From Lineus longissimus (lineage: Eukaryota > Nemertea > Pilidiophora > Heteronemertea > Lineidae), in the NCBI RefSeq assembly GCF_910592395.1, contig NC_088309.1:7068501-7132500 (forward strand): 64,000 nucleotides of DNA, in the 5' to 3' direction. Under the pieces are notes generated by a model. That model searched no databases and was not told the origin of the DNA. It worked only from the letters and a program-made list of their open reading frames with translations. The translations under genes were made by a program, and so were the position numbers. Below, in pieces: positions 12,801 through 27,800 of the stretch; position 1 is the stretch's first letter, and every line of letters starts with the position of its first letter.

Positions 12801-15800
12801 ATCCAGGAGAAATACTACTAACTTGTTGTATAACATGAGATGCTCTATTATGTGTTTATAAGTGCATGACATCTACACCTAACCTAAGCTAACTATCCAC
12901 ATCAACCTAGAACACAACACAATCCTCCACCAATGTTGATGAAGATAGGAGCGGATTTATATAACATCTGAAACAACACCAGGCGCTGCATCTTCAAACT
13001 TCTCAGGCAGCCACATCAGCTCCGTCCTTCTCCACTAGAGGGCTCTGCATGTCATATTTGCAACCCTCGACTTACCTGATCTTGTTGTGTCAAACGCAGT
13101 GAAAGTCTCTGCCCGTTTTGGCAGAGGCGTCGGTGTATAGCCTATACTTTCTTGCTCACCGACACTGCTGACGCTGCGGTTAAGACCGCCGACAGCGAAG
13201 CTACCATGAATCATGACCTGAAGTTTGGATGCTGAAAGCAAAGGTCAGAAAGTGTTCAAGGCCTCAGAAAATAGACTTGTCATGCAAAGTGGCCTGAGAG
13301 GGTTGGTGAATGGTGATGTAGGTTATGCTGCACAAGCCCTGTAGAGAGATGTGGTTATTTACAGCATGCACAAAGCCGTGTCAGTTGATAATGTGACATT
13401 ACAGTGTGTACCACAAAAGGGGCAATCCACCCAAATATAAATTTCTTCCAAGCTTCATTTCTTTGATTTTGTGGTCTGGTTGGCAATAGAGGGAGTTTCA
13501 TGCAGGCAGTGAGCCAAAAACGTGGATTGCTATCCCCTTTGATACCCACTGTAAATTCACACATACATGCGCCTATCACCTGTGAAGACAGATGTTAATG
13601 CACTGTAAACCCGGAAATACTTGCGTGCTTATATTTTTGCATTTATAGATGATGGCTAAAACATATGGCTACGAAAAAGACCGGGTTTACAGTATTCTTG
13701 GAAAAATTAAACCCAATGTTTCATTCTCATGATATTGTAAACCAGGAAATTCACCCAAACGTATAAATTTTTCAAAAATTTTCCAAGCTGACATAAAAAG
13801 TGCAAAAAATCCAATGGTTTTTCCCATAAAGAAATCTATCTAATGGGGCACTTCCTGGTTTACAGGATATTCATGAATATGAGTTATAAATTGGATTTCA
13901 AATGCCAGAAATTCCACACAAAGCTTCACACAAAGTGCCTTTCTATGTCAAGCCTGGTGCATGAAAGCCATCCCAGTGTTATGTAAGGCTTGATGCTCCC
14001 TGTTAACAAACATGCAAAGAACTGTCATTCTTGACAACGCAACCGCAGAGAACCTCAATCCACCTTTTCAAAGTGTTGGATTGGTACTTAACCATTGACT
14101 CAGATCACCATGAGAGAAATTTTTATAGGGTACGGTATCAAGAATGACATTTCTGGGGGTAAGAAGCGGAAGAGTGGGTGAGGGTTCAAGCGCTGCGTCC
14201 AAGCCAAGCTGAAATCATCTCGCACCAAGCATTATGTTACGACATACCATCTTCACTAAATGCTAACATAGCTAAACTCATTGAATCAGAATGAGGTTGG
14301 TCGCCGTCACCGTCGGTGATCACCGACTTGTAGAGCATGTCGTAAACGGCAAGCTGAAATTTCTCCGCTGAAAAATGAATGGACCGCGGGGATTAGCTAA
14401 GAATAAGCCAAGGCAAAAATGAAATAATCTTACGACCAGAGAGCAGAAACAAATCTGAAGTAGCAAATTAAAGGCGTGACCCCTTGACCCTATAATGCAG
14501 AGCGCAGCTACGGTTAGTGGCAAGACTCTTAGCTCATATCAAAGTTGCAATTATTTATGCTCTTTATTGTCAGTGAAAGTCCTAGACATAGTTTTGAATG
14601 AATTGCATTAAAGCTGGCATCTTCTTTAGCGAATGAGACTTCAGATTAATTTCGCATCGCAGTGTCACATATTATCACAGACTTGCAAATAATAAACAAG
14701 GTGAGGAAAGGGGGATTTTTGGCATTTTCCTGCAAAGGGATATCCTTCAGTTGTTCTCTCAACTCCTCTAAAGAGCAAATCACTTCTATTAAAGCTGAAA
14801 TAATCATGCAGGTTTCATTTGGGTGGTTCAGTTGGAATGAAACATGCATATCAGCAGACAACAACAGTACAACTTCAAAATATTTCTTTTAAATAATACT
14901 ATGTGAATCTTCCTAAAAGATGAGACCGAAAACCTAAATGCTGAAATAACTAGTCATGAAATCTCCAGCTGTTGTAAGGTTTAGTTCCAATGACAATGCC
15001 GCATAATTCTGCAGAATTTCTGAGCGTCCACCTCAGACTCACCTTCTTTCGAAGCTGCCTGAAATAGTTCCTCTGGATCCTTAAATTCCTTCTTTTCTTC
15101 ATCTTGATATGGAGACTGCAGCTGAAAGACAGACCTCTAAATTATACAATCTCTACTGTCTTTTTCATGTATGCTGTATGCTTGTAAACATTAATGGATC
15201 TCTACTTGGGTGGCGCACGCTTTCCCTGCACAAATATTTGTCCAACGTTTCATTCTATCTTTCTCCTTCAAAGGCCATATGAAGACATTGGATTATAGTG
15301 AATAAAACACAAGCAACGATCTACGTATTCTCTATTTGAAGACATTGGAACACTATTTAAAGAGAAATACAACATAACGTCTGAAGAAATGCCTAGTGTC
15401 TGTTGTGGATTTCAGCTTGACAGACGGCACTGCTACAAAAGTCAAATGGGGAACCACATATCTATGCAGCTTTATGACCAAGGAGGACCAAGGAAGAACA
15501 TTGTACTGGCAAGAACTAATAAAGCTGTTTTTAGTCTTTACTAATTCTTGGCACAAGGGATCCTCACCTCGCCCTGAATTCCTTCATGGCCATGTATGGA
15601 CATAATCTTAGAGATTATCTTAATCTTCTCATCACAGAATTTCTTGATTTCTTTATCATTGACCTCGAGTCGTCTGACCAGAGTTAGCACCTGGGCTGCT
15701 CTCTCTTCCTGCAGCCTTTTTTCCTCTTCACTCTCTGAGGGGACATCTTCTTCTGTAGAGGAAAAATATGTGATTATTTGAACACTGTGAAGTATTTTTC

Positions 15801-18800
15801 TGTTTGTTCAGAGACAGGGTAGAATTAAGAAATCAAGGATGAGGGTGATGACTACAACTCTGGAGAATATCCACAAGATGCGCAGCCTAATTGAAGTGTG
15901 TTTTCTCACCTTCCTCAGGACAGAGTTTGCTCGCACCCTGAACCAGTTCAATCCATTCTTTCCTCTTATCACTGCTCATGCACACCAACTCATACATCTC
16001 CGGCTGACTCTTGTTCTGACTGATCAGGTAGATACCCCGACTGTCGTGTGTGTCGCCCTTTTCTCGCACCAGGAGTTTAGATAAGGGAATCACAGCGGAC
16101 TGGAAGGGAAATAGCACAGAAGTATTAAGTAGAGGAATCAGAGTCCAGATGGCTGATGAATGTAATGAGCCAGTGTCCATGTTTGAAGTCAATATATGCC
16201 ACTACCTCTGGCAAGCCACTTCACTCACCTTGTTATCTTGAGTAAAGAACGTGTATTTCTGATTGTTTTCCTGTAGGAAGAACATGAGGTCAGATAGCAC
16301 CACGGCGATTGCCTCCGTTAATTTGCCTCGAGCGGTCTTCCAACTGATAACACCTTCATGGATGAGCTTCCTTGACAATAAATCAGATTTCTGAAAGAGA
16401 GAATCAACATCAGTGTAAAGCTATTAGCCATGACAATTGAAGGTGGCAGAGATCTGAAATGGAGCAGACTGCTGCCAACTAATCTGACATGCGCATCACC
16501 GTTCTCACCTTGAATTTCCTTCCCCTGAACCATGCGACCGACTTGACATCCAAGCGATTATAGATCTCGAGCAGCCTCTGCTCCTTCTCATAGCGACCCA
16601 CTTGGTAGTTGATGTCATTCAGGATATTCTTGGAAAGAGCGAGGGCACGGTTTAGATTCTCTTTGTCGATTTTGTCTGGAATTGAATGAGGACAATTAGC
16701 AGTAATCCTTTCTTGTGATAATCAGAAGTCACAGCTCGAGGTCTTCCAAGAAGATGGCAAACAAGAGAAATATATCATGCTTAGAATCATATAAAAGAAA
16801 ATTCATTACCTTTTGTCGTTTTGATGATAGGGTCAAGAAGTAATGGATATTTGGTCATCCTTTGTGTCACCAACAATATACACTCAGGAATTCCGAGCTT
16901 CTTACACAATCGATTGTTGCTACATTTCTGTAAAAGAAGAAAGTCATTATTGCCCACCACATCAACCACTGTCAACGCAGAATCCTGCTGTTCTATGCAA
17001 CATGAAAAAAAAAGATTTGTAAAATGGCTTCCAGAATTGCTTGTGTAGGTACTCAGTAAAATGTATTGGTAAATCAAACTTTTCAAATTATATTATCACT
17101 TACCTTGATAAAACCCTGAAAAGTCCTGTCGTTTTTGAGCATATCTTTATAGTACGCTACGGCCTCCTTGTGTCGGCTGCAGAACTCTCCATAAGCTTCC
17201 TTTAGCCGCTCACCATTATCGCCGCCAAACTGAAACACAAAATCAAACAGGTTATCCTATTTTTACACAAACATGGCCTTATCATGAAAAGCTGCCAGTG
17301 AACAAACATGGGCTTGAAGCCGGCGCTACAAAAATGGGGTATGTACGATTGTACGTGCATGAGACTGATGATACAGGTATAAAACATTACGGTGCCACTC
17401 TGTCAGCCTATAACAGAATAAAGTATCTTATGCCATTACACACTTGGCCTGGGACCAAAAGGCTTTGAAGCCAGGCCCCTCAACGCACCTGATCACAAAG
17501 TAAATCGCCGATAATATCAAAGCTCATGTCTCGCTTCTGGCCCTGCCTTGTCTGTAGGACCTGCAGGAAGTTCAGGTGGATGTCCAGCAGCTCGTCGAGT
17601 TTGGGGAAGATCTTGTCAATACGGTCCGGAGTCAACTGACACTCTTTACTCATGCCTCCACTGAATATCTGCAAGAGAGATGAAGAAGGTCCATGCAAGA
17701 TTCGAATTTCCAAACAAAAATCTATCAACCAAAAAACCAACCTGATTTAAAACCAACCTCAGTGCAGGAGTACTAGGCTAAGGACCATCATTACGATATA
17801 CAAAGAGACATGGACAGTCTGCAATATTCTCACTACTACTGGCTTATAACAGTTGCTTCAAATCTACAACAACTTGAATACCCCACATACCATCTAAAGG
17901 TGATTTTGATTGAACATTTTAACATTTCTGTGGGTTAGCGAGATGTTTCACATGGAACTGTTAACAAAACAAACATCATAACAGTGCTTACCGTTTTCAT
18001 AATCTTCAGTGTTCGACAATGATGTTTCTCAGTCAATATCAACTCTGAAAGTGAAACGAGACAGACGGTTTTTACGGATAACAACGAAAATATTTGACAT
18101 TATTGACCAGGAAAATCTTGGGTGTACAGAATGATGTCTTTCATTGTGGCTACAGTCACAACCCTGTCACATTTTACATCCAGAACATCCCACTCACCCC
18201 ATATATGGTCTTGTTTCTTGATATCCTTAGGCGCCATCTTTTTGAGCGTCTTCTTATCGACAGTGATACTCCATGCCTCAGGATCAGGCTCCTGTAGCTC
18301 CATGAGTTCTGTGTCATCTTCAAAGTCAAACTCCTCCTCGACGGCATCATCCAGCGACTCCATCGAAGCCGACATTGTGTTGATGATGCTGAAAACAAAC
18401 ATATGACCATTGAAGTTGTCAGACAGGGTAAGAACTTATCAAAACACTTTAATCATTCATAAATTCGAATTTTTAATTTTTCAGGTGTTAATTTGGATCA
18501 TGGGTCCAACGCCCTCACCACTGCGGCACTCAGTCCCTCTGAACAATGAAAAGAGACTTACTTCGACCCCATCCCGTCCAAGTCCTTTTGGTTGTCTTCA
18601 TTTTCTTCATTGATGACTTTACTATAAAGAAATGAGAAGCGAGAAGTTGAAATGATAGAATCTGGAACAAATTTCAACAGGAGTATATTCTTTTACGCCC
18701 TGTAGATTTCGTTTCTTTGTATTTTACTCACTGAAGTGAAGTATACAGTAAAACTGACAAGTTAAACCTATAAAAGGAGGCTGCACACAGATTGCTCATC

Positions 18801-21800
18801 ATTTTCTCCTTGAGCACCACAGGTAGAGATTCTCAGTGCATCAAGACTAAGGGGATGAGTCATTACTTGGTGGCTCAGCTTTAAACCAACAACACAATAC
18901 ACTATATCCTCATTTTCAAATAAGGCCCTCTTATACCAAAACTTACCCATATCCTTTAATATTTAATCAATTTGTAGAAGTGCAAGTGTTTCAAACTATC
19001 AAATCTATTCCAAACTGTGCAAGCTATTTCAACGAAGAAAGCCATTTTTTCTAGCTAACACTAATATGATGTATTAAGAGATGTTCTGCGACCCCCCCCT
19101 CCCCCCATGAACAAGAAGCCGACCAGAATACCCTGAAGAGCATATTTCACATGGCCACTAGGATATGTGTGTAGGGGTGAAGCACCTCATCATGTTAAAC
19201 TCAAGAATCACATCAAAGGCAATCGTACCACAAAACTTCACTCCATGTACAGGCCTTAAATCTAACAAATTTCAATGGTTGCATAGGTTAAAACAGGCAC
19301 CAAGATGATGGAACATTATAGTGGTATAAGTGACTGGATCAGTGTGGAGTAAAACTAGAGTGAAAAGAACAAAACCACTACAAAAACAAGAATCACCCAG
19401 GTGTACGACAAAGCAAGGTTGACGGTGAAACTCAAAATGCTGAAGGACCGGCTACAAATGGTGTGAGAAACCAATCAATATCAGGGATGTCCTACGGTGA
19501 TAGATTGCCCAAAGTGATAAAAAGAGACAAACTGGCAGAGTTTCAGATTTGTTTTTCCTTGAAAACTCTTCACCACAGGAATGGAGAGCAGCCAGTATTC
19601 AAGCAGAGGAAGAATCATTACTAAAGTGGGTCTCAGATGTAACAGTTCAAAGTAACACCAACACCAATCAAGGAGGATTTTGTTACCAGGTCCTTCAGGT
19701 CACAATCCAATAATCAGCAAAATGCTTTAGAGGGAGCATATAGGCAAGACCCAGGTGGACCAGAGCATTGTCTGTAAGTGACCAAAAGGTGGGACAATAT
19801 TTAAAGTTCGCTCGGGGACTCTTCTTATCACCAAGTTAAACAAGGCATAATTCGTTTACAGTGCAAATTGGTCACCTGGAGGTTGCCAATAGTCTCCCCT
19901 TAATGAATAAAAGTGGATTATAATTTGTGATGGCAAGAAATAGTGACAAAATATACTCCATAAAACAGACAAATTTTCGAACGATCAGATCATAAAAGGA
20001 TCCAGAATTCTAGTGTAATTGCATTTTCAGAATATATTTGTCTGAATTGTTTAGAAGCACCATATCTTGCCATGTGAAGGATAGATGAGAAAATATGCCA
20101 GAAATAACAGAACTCCAGAGGGCACTACTAGTTGCTTACAAAGGCCATCGATCGTATGCGATGTACGGATCACTATAGAAAGAAACAACAACAACACAGT
20201 CAGACATGGAAACCAAAATACACAATCAAACAGAAAACTTTTATCATCATCTGAAAATCAGTCCAGACACAGCTCAAACGAAGTACATCACAAGTGAGCA
20301 AATATGTCAGGGAGAACAGAGTGACTCTGGCTAAGCTTCGAACCCACGACCTTCCATTCCCAAGTCGGTCGCTCTTCCACTATGCTGATGTTCTCCCTGG
20401 GCCAACGTTTCAAGTTAAAACTGATCCATTATGAAAAGCTACGGTTAGATCAGAAATATATCAAATCAAAACAAACTACAACAGACAAAAAAACACATCA
20501 GCTACCATAAAACATTGTACAGATACCTGGTAAGATAGGTTACTGTGGAGTCATAATCAAGTCAATAGGGCCTACTGGGCTTAGAAGGAAAGACTGGATA
20601 AGTATAACTCCACAGTATCCAATCGACCATCATTACATGTGATTTAGGTTAGAATTACTACGATCAATCCCGCTCTAGTTTGACCATCTGCTTCTGAACT
20701 CAATCTGTACAATCAATTTTTGAGGCTTATCTCCACATGAATGTTTCCCGCTGTGTATCATTCACAAGGTCTTTGCGCTGCACTGCCAATGAAAAACTGG
20801 CCTGTGGTATGAATAGTGAAACGTTAATGTGAAAACAGGCCCTTAAACTCAGAAAACCATTTTAGAAAGTAGCAGTGTCCATCAAACTAATGTGAGATCA
20901 ACAGAATGACAAACAGCACGACACAGAAAGCCCTGCTGCCGACGAGAAGAAAACAGTACCTAGAGTACGGGTAGGAAGAAGCACTTACTCTATGCCTAAC
21001 TTTGTGGCAACTCTCCGCCACTGGAAGTGACCATAACTCGTGTTTGACACAGAGATGCTGTTAATGTTAATAAAGAAACCAATGTATGGAGAGTTAGCTA
21101 GGAAACTGGACACATAAGATCTAATCCCTCAACCGTAAAGTGTACCAACTAAGACAGTCTGATTATTTTTGGTTTCTTTGCTGAATAATGCACTGGTAAG
21201 GTCTCTGGTCACTAAAAGATGTGAAAACAGCTGCACTTTCTGTACAAAGTAGGGCCTATGGTCTTGATGGAAACTAAAAATGTGGGCTTTCCAATCAGTA
21301 ACTCAGTTCATTTGATGCCGCAGACGGACTGCGCCATGAACATTTTTTGAGCATAACTGCCAAGCTTGCTGACTAGTGCATTCAAACCAACGAAGATGAT
21401 CTGACCAATTCAGCAAGTAGATACTATATGAACATTTCAGATGTTTTTCTTCAAATTGATCAGCTGCGAGGGTGCTGTCATGCCTACTGTATTGCTAGAC
21501 ATGCATTGCTTACAGTCATTATACCATACAATGCCGCCTCTAGCGGACACCTCAGACAACAGCCCAGCTTCTAAGAACTTGAAAATGCTATGGCAAGTTG
21601 CTTATACAGTGTGTTTCAAAACTGATGAACCAACAAAAAAGTTCCAAAGGATAAAATTCTTAAACACCAACCAAGACATCAACAAACTTCACATTAGATG
21701 ACCATTTTCAATTGTCCTTTGTCAAGACAATAATTTAAAAACAAATTTTACATGATTTGGTTTTTGTTCCCGCGTATGTATTAATCAACCTGCCATAGGA

Positions 21801-24800
21801 TTTCATAACAGAAATTAACAACTAATCAATGAATTAATTGCTAAACATAGGAACCAACACCACCCATAAACAGGCAGGGGATCTGGTCTCAATCTGTGGA
21901 TATCCCTCAATGAGCATCAAACATGTCAAATGGCTTTCAGGACTTCCAAAGTAAACCATTCGAGAGATTTCCTCCTGTTGTGGTTAAACAGGCTTCACCA
22001 AATTCGAGGCTACTGCTTCATTGAGAGATCTCTTCATGTTGAGAGTCAGTCCACAACCTCATAAATGAACTGAACAGAAGAAAGTTGTTTTGTTATTTTT
22101 GTTAGGATCTTATCCTATCAAATGCAGAGACAGATTTTTAAAATTGTAAATTGTGTGGCAACAGACAAATTTCCTCTTTGAGAAATGGCTATCAAGCTTT
22201 TCTCCATTCTGTAGGGCATCATCAGAGAATGCCACAGACAACTCACCTTGGAGGGGAAGTTGTTTTCTGACCGCTTGACGAAACCGGCACCTGAAAAAAG
22301 ATGATATTTCAAAATTCAAGACATGCTTGATCTTGGCATACAGCTATAACTTCTGTTATGGAAAAGACCTTTAGCCTTTTCACTGCCACACACTGAAAGG
22401 CCAACGGTTTCAAATATGGTCATCCAAAGTTGTTTCCTTTGACCTTTTATCAGTAACTTCTACATTTCCATAATTTGTGGCAACTTACATTTTGCTTGAT
22501 CTGTAATGGCGCCACTCTCTTTTCCTTGAAAGACTGCGACGATTTAAGACCAGTGCCGGCTGAAATCGGATGAAAAAGATGTCAATTCAAGATTTCAAAT
22601 CTTCAATGTAAGTTTATTTGACTTCCGAGGTTGACAATAAAACCAGAAATGTTTGCAGGCCTTTTATTTTCACACTTTAATACAGAACATGAAAATATAT
22701 GACTGCAAATAAGAAGGTTGTGAAAATATATAACAGCAAATAAGAAAATCGAAATAAAGAGTTGCAGCGCTGTTAAAACACTAAATTGATGGTACGCTTA
22801 AGTTGTAATTTCATGGAAATGCAATATAAAATGGAAAGTGAAGACCACCACCAAGTTAAGTTCAGAAATAACTTTCATAACCCAATATTAACTCTATGAT
22901 AGATAATGCAAATGTCCTTCAAGAGCCAAAGAGGATCTATTCTGTAGCATCAAGAATATAAGTAAATGAAGACTAAAGACAGGTCTTCATTCATTCTGGG
23001 AAGTACTGGTCTACGGTGAGTATAGGTGCTTGGGGATATATTGTATGATAGCTAAATGAAACCAATTAAAATTGAGAAAAGAAAGCTTTGTATCTTTTAA
23101 GTATACAGAAATTGTGAATCAGTGGTAGATCAGCTAATATACTCCTAATTCAATACAGCACAGTGTTAACAACTGGACATGTGACAATTTGAGAAGAAAT
23201 GGTTAGAGACAAAAGAGGTTATTAATACCAAAGTAAATGTCAAGAGAAAACATAATTAGAAATCAAAGTTAGTAAAAAGTTCTTGGATTGTGGTGCGATG
23301 AAATATACAGAATAGTCAGCGAGGTTCTCCTGACCGGTTAGAGGGATCCACATGCAAGAAACTACAAGATTGTTCCACAGTGTAATACACTTACAAAACC
23401 AGTACGAGTCACTCAGTTTTGGCCAGCTGGATTGGCCTCGAAATTTTCCTGTCACCAAAAGTAGTGGTTAGTTAATAGAAATTCCTGATTGGGAACGGAC
23501 AGGGTGCCACAAACTTTCCCAAAAACTACTGGCTGATCAGTATTGAATGTTTTTACAAATTCAGCTGAAGACAGGTGGCCATTTAAATACCCTGAGAATG
23601 GTCACGAGGGGCATTTTTCAAACTAAGGGAACATTTTTGGGGCACCCTGTATTAAAATCAAACTATTATTTTGAGTTTAGATGCCAATTTATTATTGCTG
23701 TTATTGTCAATGTTATCCGCAATAATTAGAATATAGAACAAACCACCACGTATTGTCTTACATTTACTTGCTTGAAGCTTATGGTTAAAACTAGCGTATC
23801 CTGCAGAAAGAGTTAAATTCTATGGTTTGTTGTTTGAATAGCTGCAGTACATTTATCACCGAAGGTAACAAGCAAACAGGTCATTTTGGTACTTCCATCG
23901 GAACCAGTTATGTGCCATACCAAATATTTTGGAGTTGGTGGCAGCCTAGACCAAAGAACTTACAACTTATCTACCTTATGCATATATCCAATATGGAACT
24001 TAAAATATTTATCTAAATGCAGGGCGGACATCAAGATGAAATGTTTGTCAATTTACTCAAATCAAATCAAATAACACAACATATTACTGTACTTCAACAT
24101 TGGACACTTTCACTTCCGAGGTATGATTTATCTGTGAAAGTGATATCGTCTTCATCCAGTTATTCGGACATGTTGGAAATTCCCCGCTCAAAATGTCTAA
24201 GTTAACACTTCATTTGTGTCATCAGTGTACATTGCAATGTCGGAAATGGACACCATGAACAGGCTTACCTGGTAAACTGCCCGCCACGTTGCGGGCGCGA
24301 ACTGACCCTGTGCCTGGTCCCCCTTGCCTCTGCAAAACTTTGAATTGTTTGAACTTCGTGCAGGCTGATATTTGATCCCTACATGTATTCTCATGGACAT
24401 TCACAAGGCAATCTGAAATGAAGAGCATCGTCACTGAAAATATCTCCACTAACCCTATCAATCTGATTTCCCTGCATAGACTCTTCCAGCTAATGCATCA
24501 GAAGGGTCCGTTTATGAAAATGGACACAATAGGTTCTGTTCCCAAGGGAGAACATGAAGATATTATTACTTGCGGCGTCTTAGCTTCAGGCAGTGAGTCA
24601 AAGGAACATGTGACACTGAGTCTTCTGAACCTGTCCCAGAAAATGTATCCCACAGAACTACAGGACAAGGCACCTCATGAACACGACACAGTACTGAAAC
24701 CTGCTATCCGAACTAAACAGTATCTTTGTCTCCAAACATTTGGACACCACAATCCCTCCCCCATTCATCCGGAGAAAATTTACCCAAAAGGAATCATAAG

Positions 24801-27800
24801 AATGTGTTTCGACTTTCAATAGAGACTCACTTTCACATTGAAGAGCAGCTTTATTCGCCATGGATTTCCCACACACATCACATGAAGTGGAATTACTGAA
24901 CGAAACAGACACATACTGATGGGAACTTCGTTTCTGTTCCTTTTCACGACTCTGGAATTAGAATGAAATACTTTTACTGAGTTTACAGCATGCAATTTGC
25001 CTTTGTACAGGGTATTTGCTCCAGGAAGTTACCAGAGTGACAGGATGTGACTCTAGGTCACCAGCCGCAAATACATCATCACTATAAACTTAAGAGATAT
25101 GACAAGATAATTCATTGTGCAACATCATTTCCACAAAAAGATATCTATGTCTTATATTTTAATTTTAAAATACTTTCAGAAAGTCAAAAAGCTACTGTAA
25201 TGGATTATTAGCTGTAGGTGGACCTGGAAACCATGCTTTTTTTATAAAGAATTTAAGGATGGGGACCAACTAAGCATGTCCATGTATACATTTTGCCATG
25301 TGAATAGTTTTATCAGTAATATGAACATGTCATATTTCTCATAACACTTGATGTTGTCAAGTTCTAACATCGAAATTTCAGTAACATACCTTATCCTTCC
25401 TATCCTTACGATAGCTGCCAAGCTTCGAGAAGACGCTTGATTTTCGTTTCTTTTCGCCCTTGCCCTCTTTCAGGCTATCATCGTCTTCAAAGTGACCAGA
25501 GCTGAAACAACAACAAAGCATACCAAATTGAAATATAATAACAAACTGATCATTTTTAAATTTAGGAATATTTCCTCATGTGATTCGGACTAAAAATACA
25601 TCCAGGAAATTTTCAATTGTGTCACATTGAAGTATTCTTGCAATGAACGATTCCAGATACATGGCCTCAAAGTGGTTCAAATATGTCAATGACCAGAATA
25701 AAGTTCTTTACCCACATGACGATATCAGCCTCGCATGTGTGATATTATCACACAATGATCTGGTCAGTGTACTGAGGGCCATGCAAGCAAAGGGTTTTTA
25801 AGTTTCTCATCATCAAATAGACAACAAGGGTAATCGCCGTCATAACATGCACAAAAATAAAACGCCCATAAGAAATAATTATTGGTGGTTCACTATACTT
25901 TTAGATAAGTTCGATACAAGGGTTTTCCATACTGAGTAAAATCCTCATCAACAAAATTATAGAGATGAAACAAAATAATGATCGTTAGAACAAATGTGGA
26001 AATGCAAATGGCTTTGAACAATGCCCCTAGCAAAAAAAGAAAGAAATCATGATAGCAAACTTATGATAGTTTAAAGGTCAAACAAATTATGATAGTTCAA
26101 CATGATACGAATACATCCTTTTTAGCTTACACCACATGATGATGACTGTGTAAGGTGGAAAACATGTGCATGCAAAATGCGGACAACACAGGAAAAGCTG
26201 GGGAGAGGACATTAAGGAGATGGTGATGCCACTGAGAAAATTCCGAATAAGGTGTCAAAGAACATGTAAGGCTGGGTTGAAATAGGATTCAAAATGTCAT
26301 GGTGTTAACTATTAAATAAGTTGTGAAAACATGACATGACATGACCTGAGGGTGAAAAGTGACGTCACGAATCATATAAAAAGCTTCAAACTATACATTG
26401 GTGTATGAGACTACAATTGGTGTATCATCAGACTGCATTGGTGTATCACCAGGCTACAATGGGTGTATCAGACTACATTGGTGTATCACCAGGCTACAAT
26501 GGGTGTATCAGACTACATTGGTGTATCACCAGGCTACAATGGGTGTATCAGACTACATTGGTGTATTGCAACTAAAATATGGGTGAAGTGTAAAAACTAG
26601 ACAGCAACTTAAACGTGACTACTCTGGGCTCCATCCAATATGTTCATGTTGGCAAAATTCTCTTTTCGTACGGCGGCCCTTGGCGGATTGACAAAAAACA
26701 CCACCTTTGCTAACAATTAATTAGTTCATTTTTATCCAACAAAGGCTTTGTCACTTGCACTCGTCCCAGTTTTTTTCAAACAATGGGTCAAGTAGCTCAG
26801 TTTTGAGCTTAACCTTATCTGGAAAAATAGGTTTTTGACATAAGCAAAAATAGCCCTTGTAGAGGTATTATAGTCATCCCCATGCAGTCAATGCTTAAAC
26901 AGGAATTTTGCCAACCTGGTTTTTTTAAAAACTACAAGACTTACTCATGTTGAGGTGGTGGGTAGAATTCTACCATGGACATGTGACGCCCCCGCCTCCG
27001 ACGATTAGTTCGAAACACACCGTCGAGGATGTCGTCAGCGGTTCGATCTAATCGTTCGGATTGGCGACGCTTAATACTGCAAGGAAATTAGGGAATTGAT
27101 GATGGGGGATATGGTACAGTAACCCTGAAGCATTTGATTGATGACACTGCTGACATCAATATCCTTCATTGTATTGTATTGACATAGCCTAGATGAATTA
27201 GATCTAAGAGCATCATATCCCGCAAGCCAAATGTGGGCAACCAGAGCAAACTAGCCTGTTTGCTTTATTTTGACACACCCAATACAGACAAATGAGGGTC
27301 ATGAATTACTCACTAGGCAATGGGTCAAGAGGTGAGCCAATCTCTAAATTGAAATTGATAGGTCAGGTCCTACTTTCCACTTTCCAAATGACATATTCCC
27401 TATAGCAGCACAGGTGGCTTCTGACACAGCTATCACACATTTTAGTGTTAATATTCTTTTTGCCATCCTGAACCCCACCTTCCTCCTGTACAAGCTAATT
27501 TTGAGGAATTACTGGTGTCTATTCGTCTAGATTTATCAAATAGGGGGATAATGGATCGACATCAAATAGGGCAGTAACTTGGCTGTTCAATGAACCAGTA
27601 CCATGCACCGACTATGACAGACCTATAAGCTGCATCCTTATCTGAAGCGATATTCGGAAACTGAGGGCACACTAATTTTGACAGCAGTTGCTCTACTATG
27701 AAGAATATAGTGGTATACCGTCACCAATTTACAGAACAGAACCCATGCGCCTTAAAACTCCCTGGTTATCGACCACACAGCTACAGACAGTTTGGGCAGG

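Noticed and set aside
20308-20400. Functional tRNA gene
   Set aside because: It has A- and B-box-like sequences but no clear complete cloverleaf.
24418-24822. Plus-strand open frame of 134 codons
   Set aside because: It lies in the short intron between the two C1 exons, on the opposite strand, with no recognisable domain. It is most likely chance.
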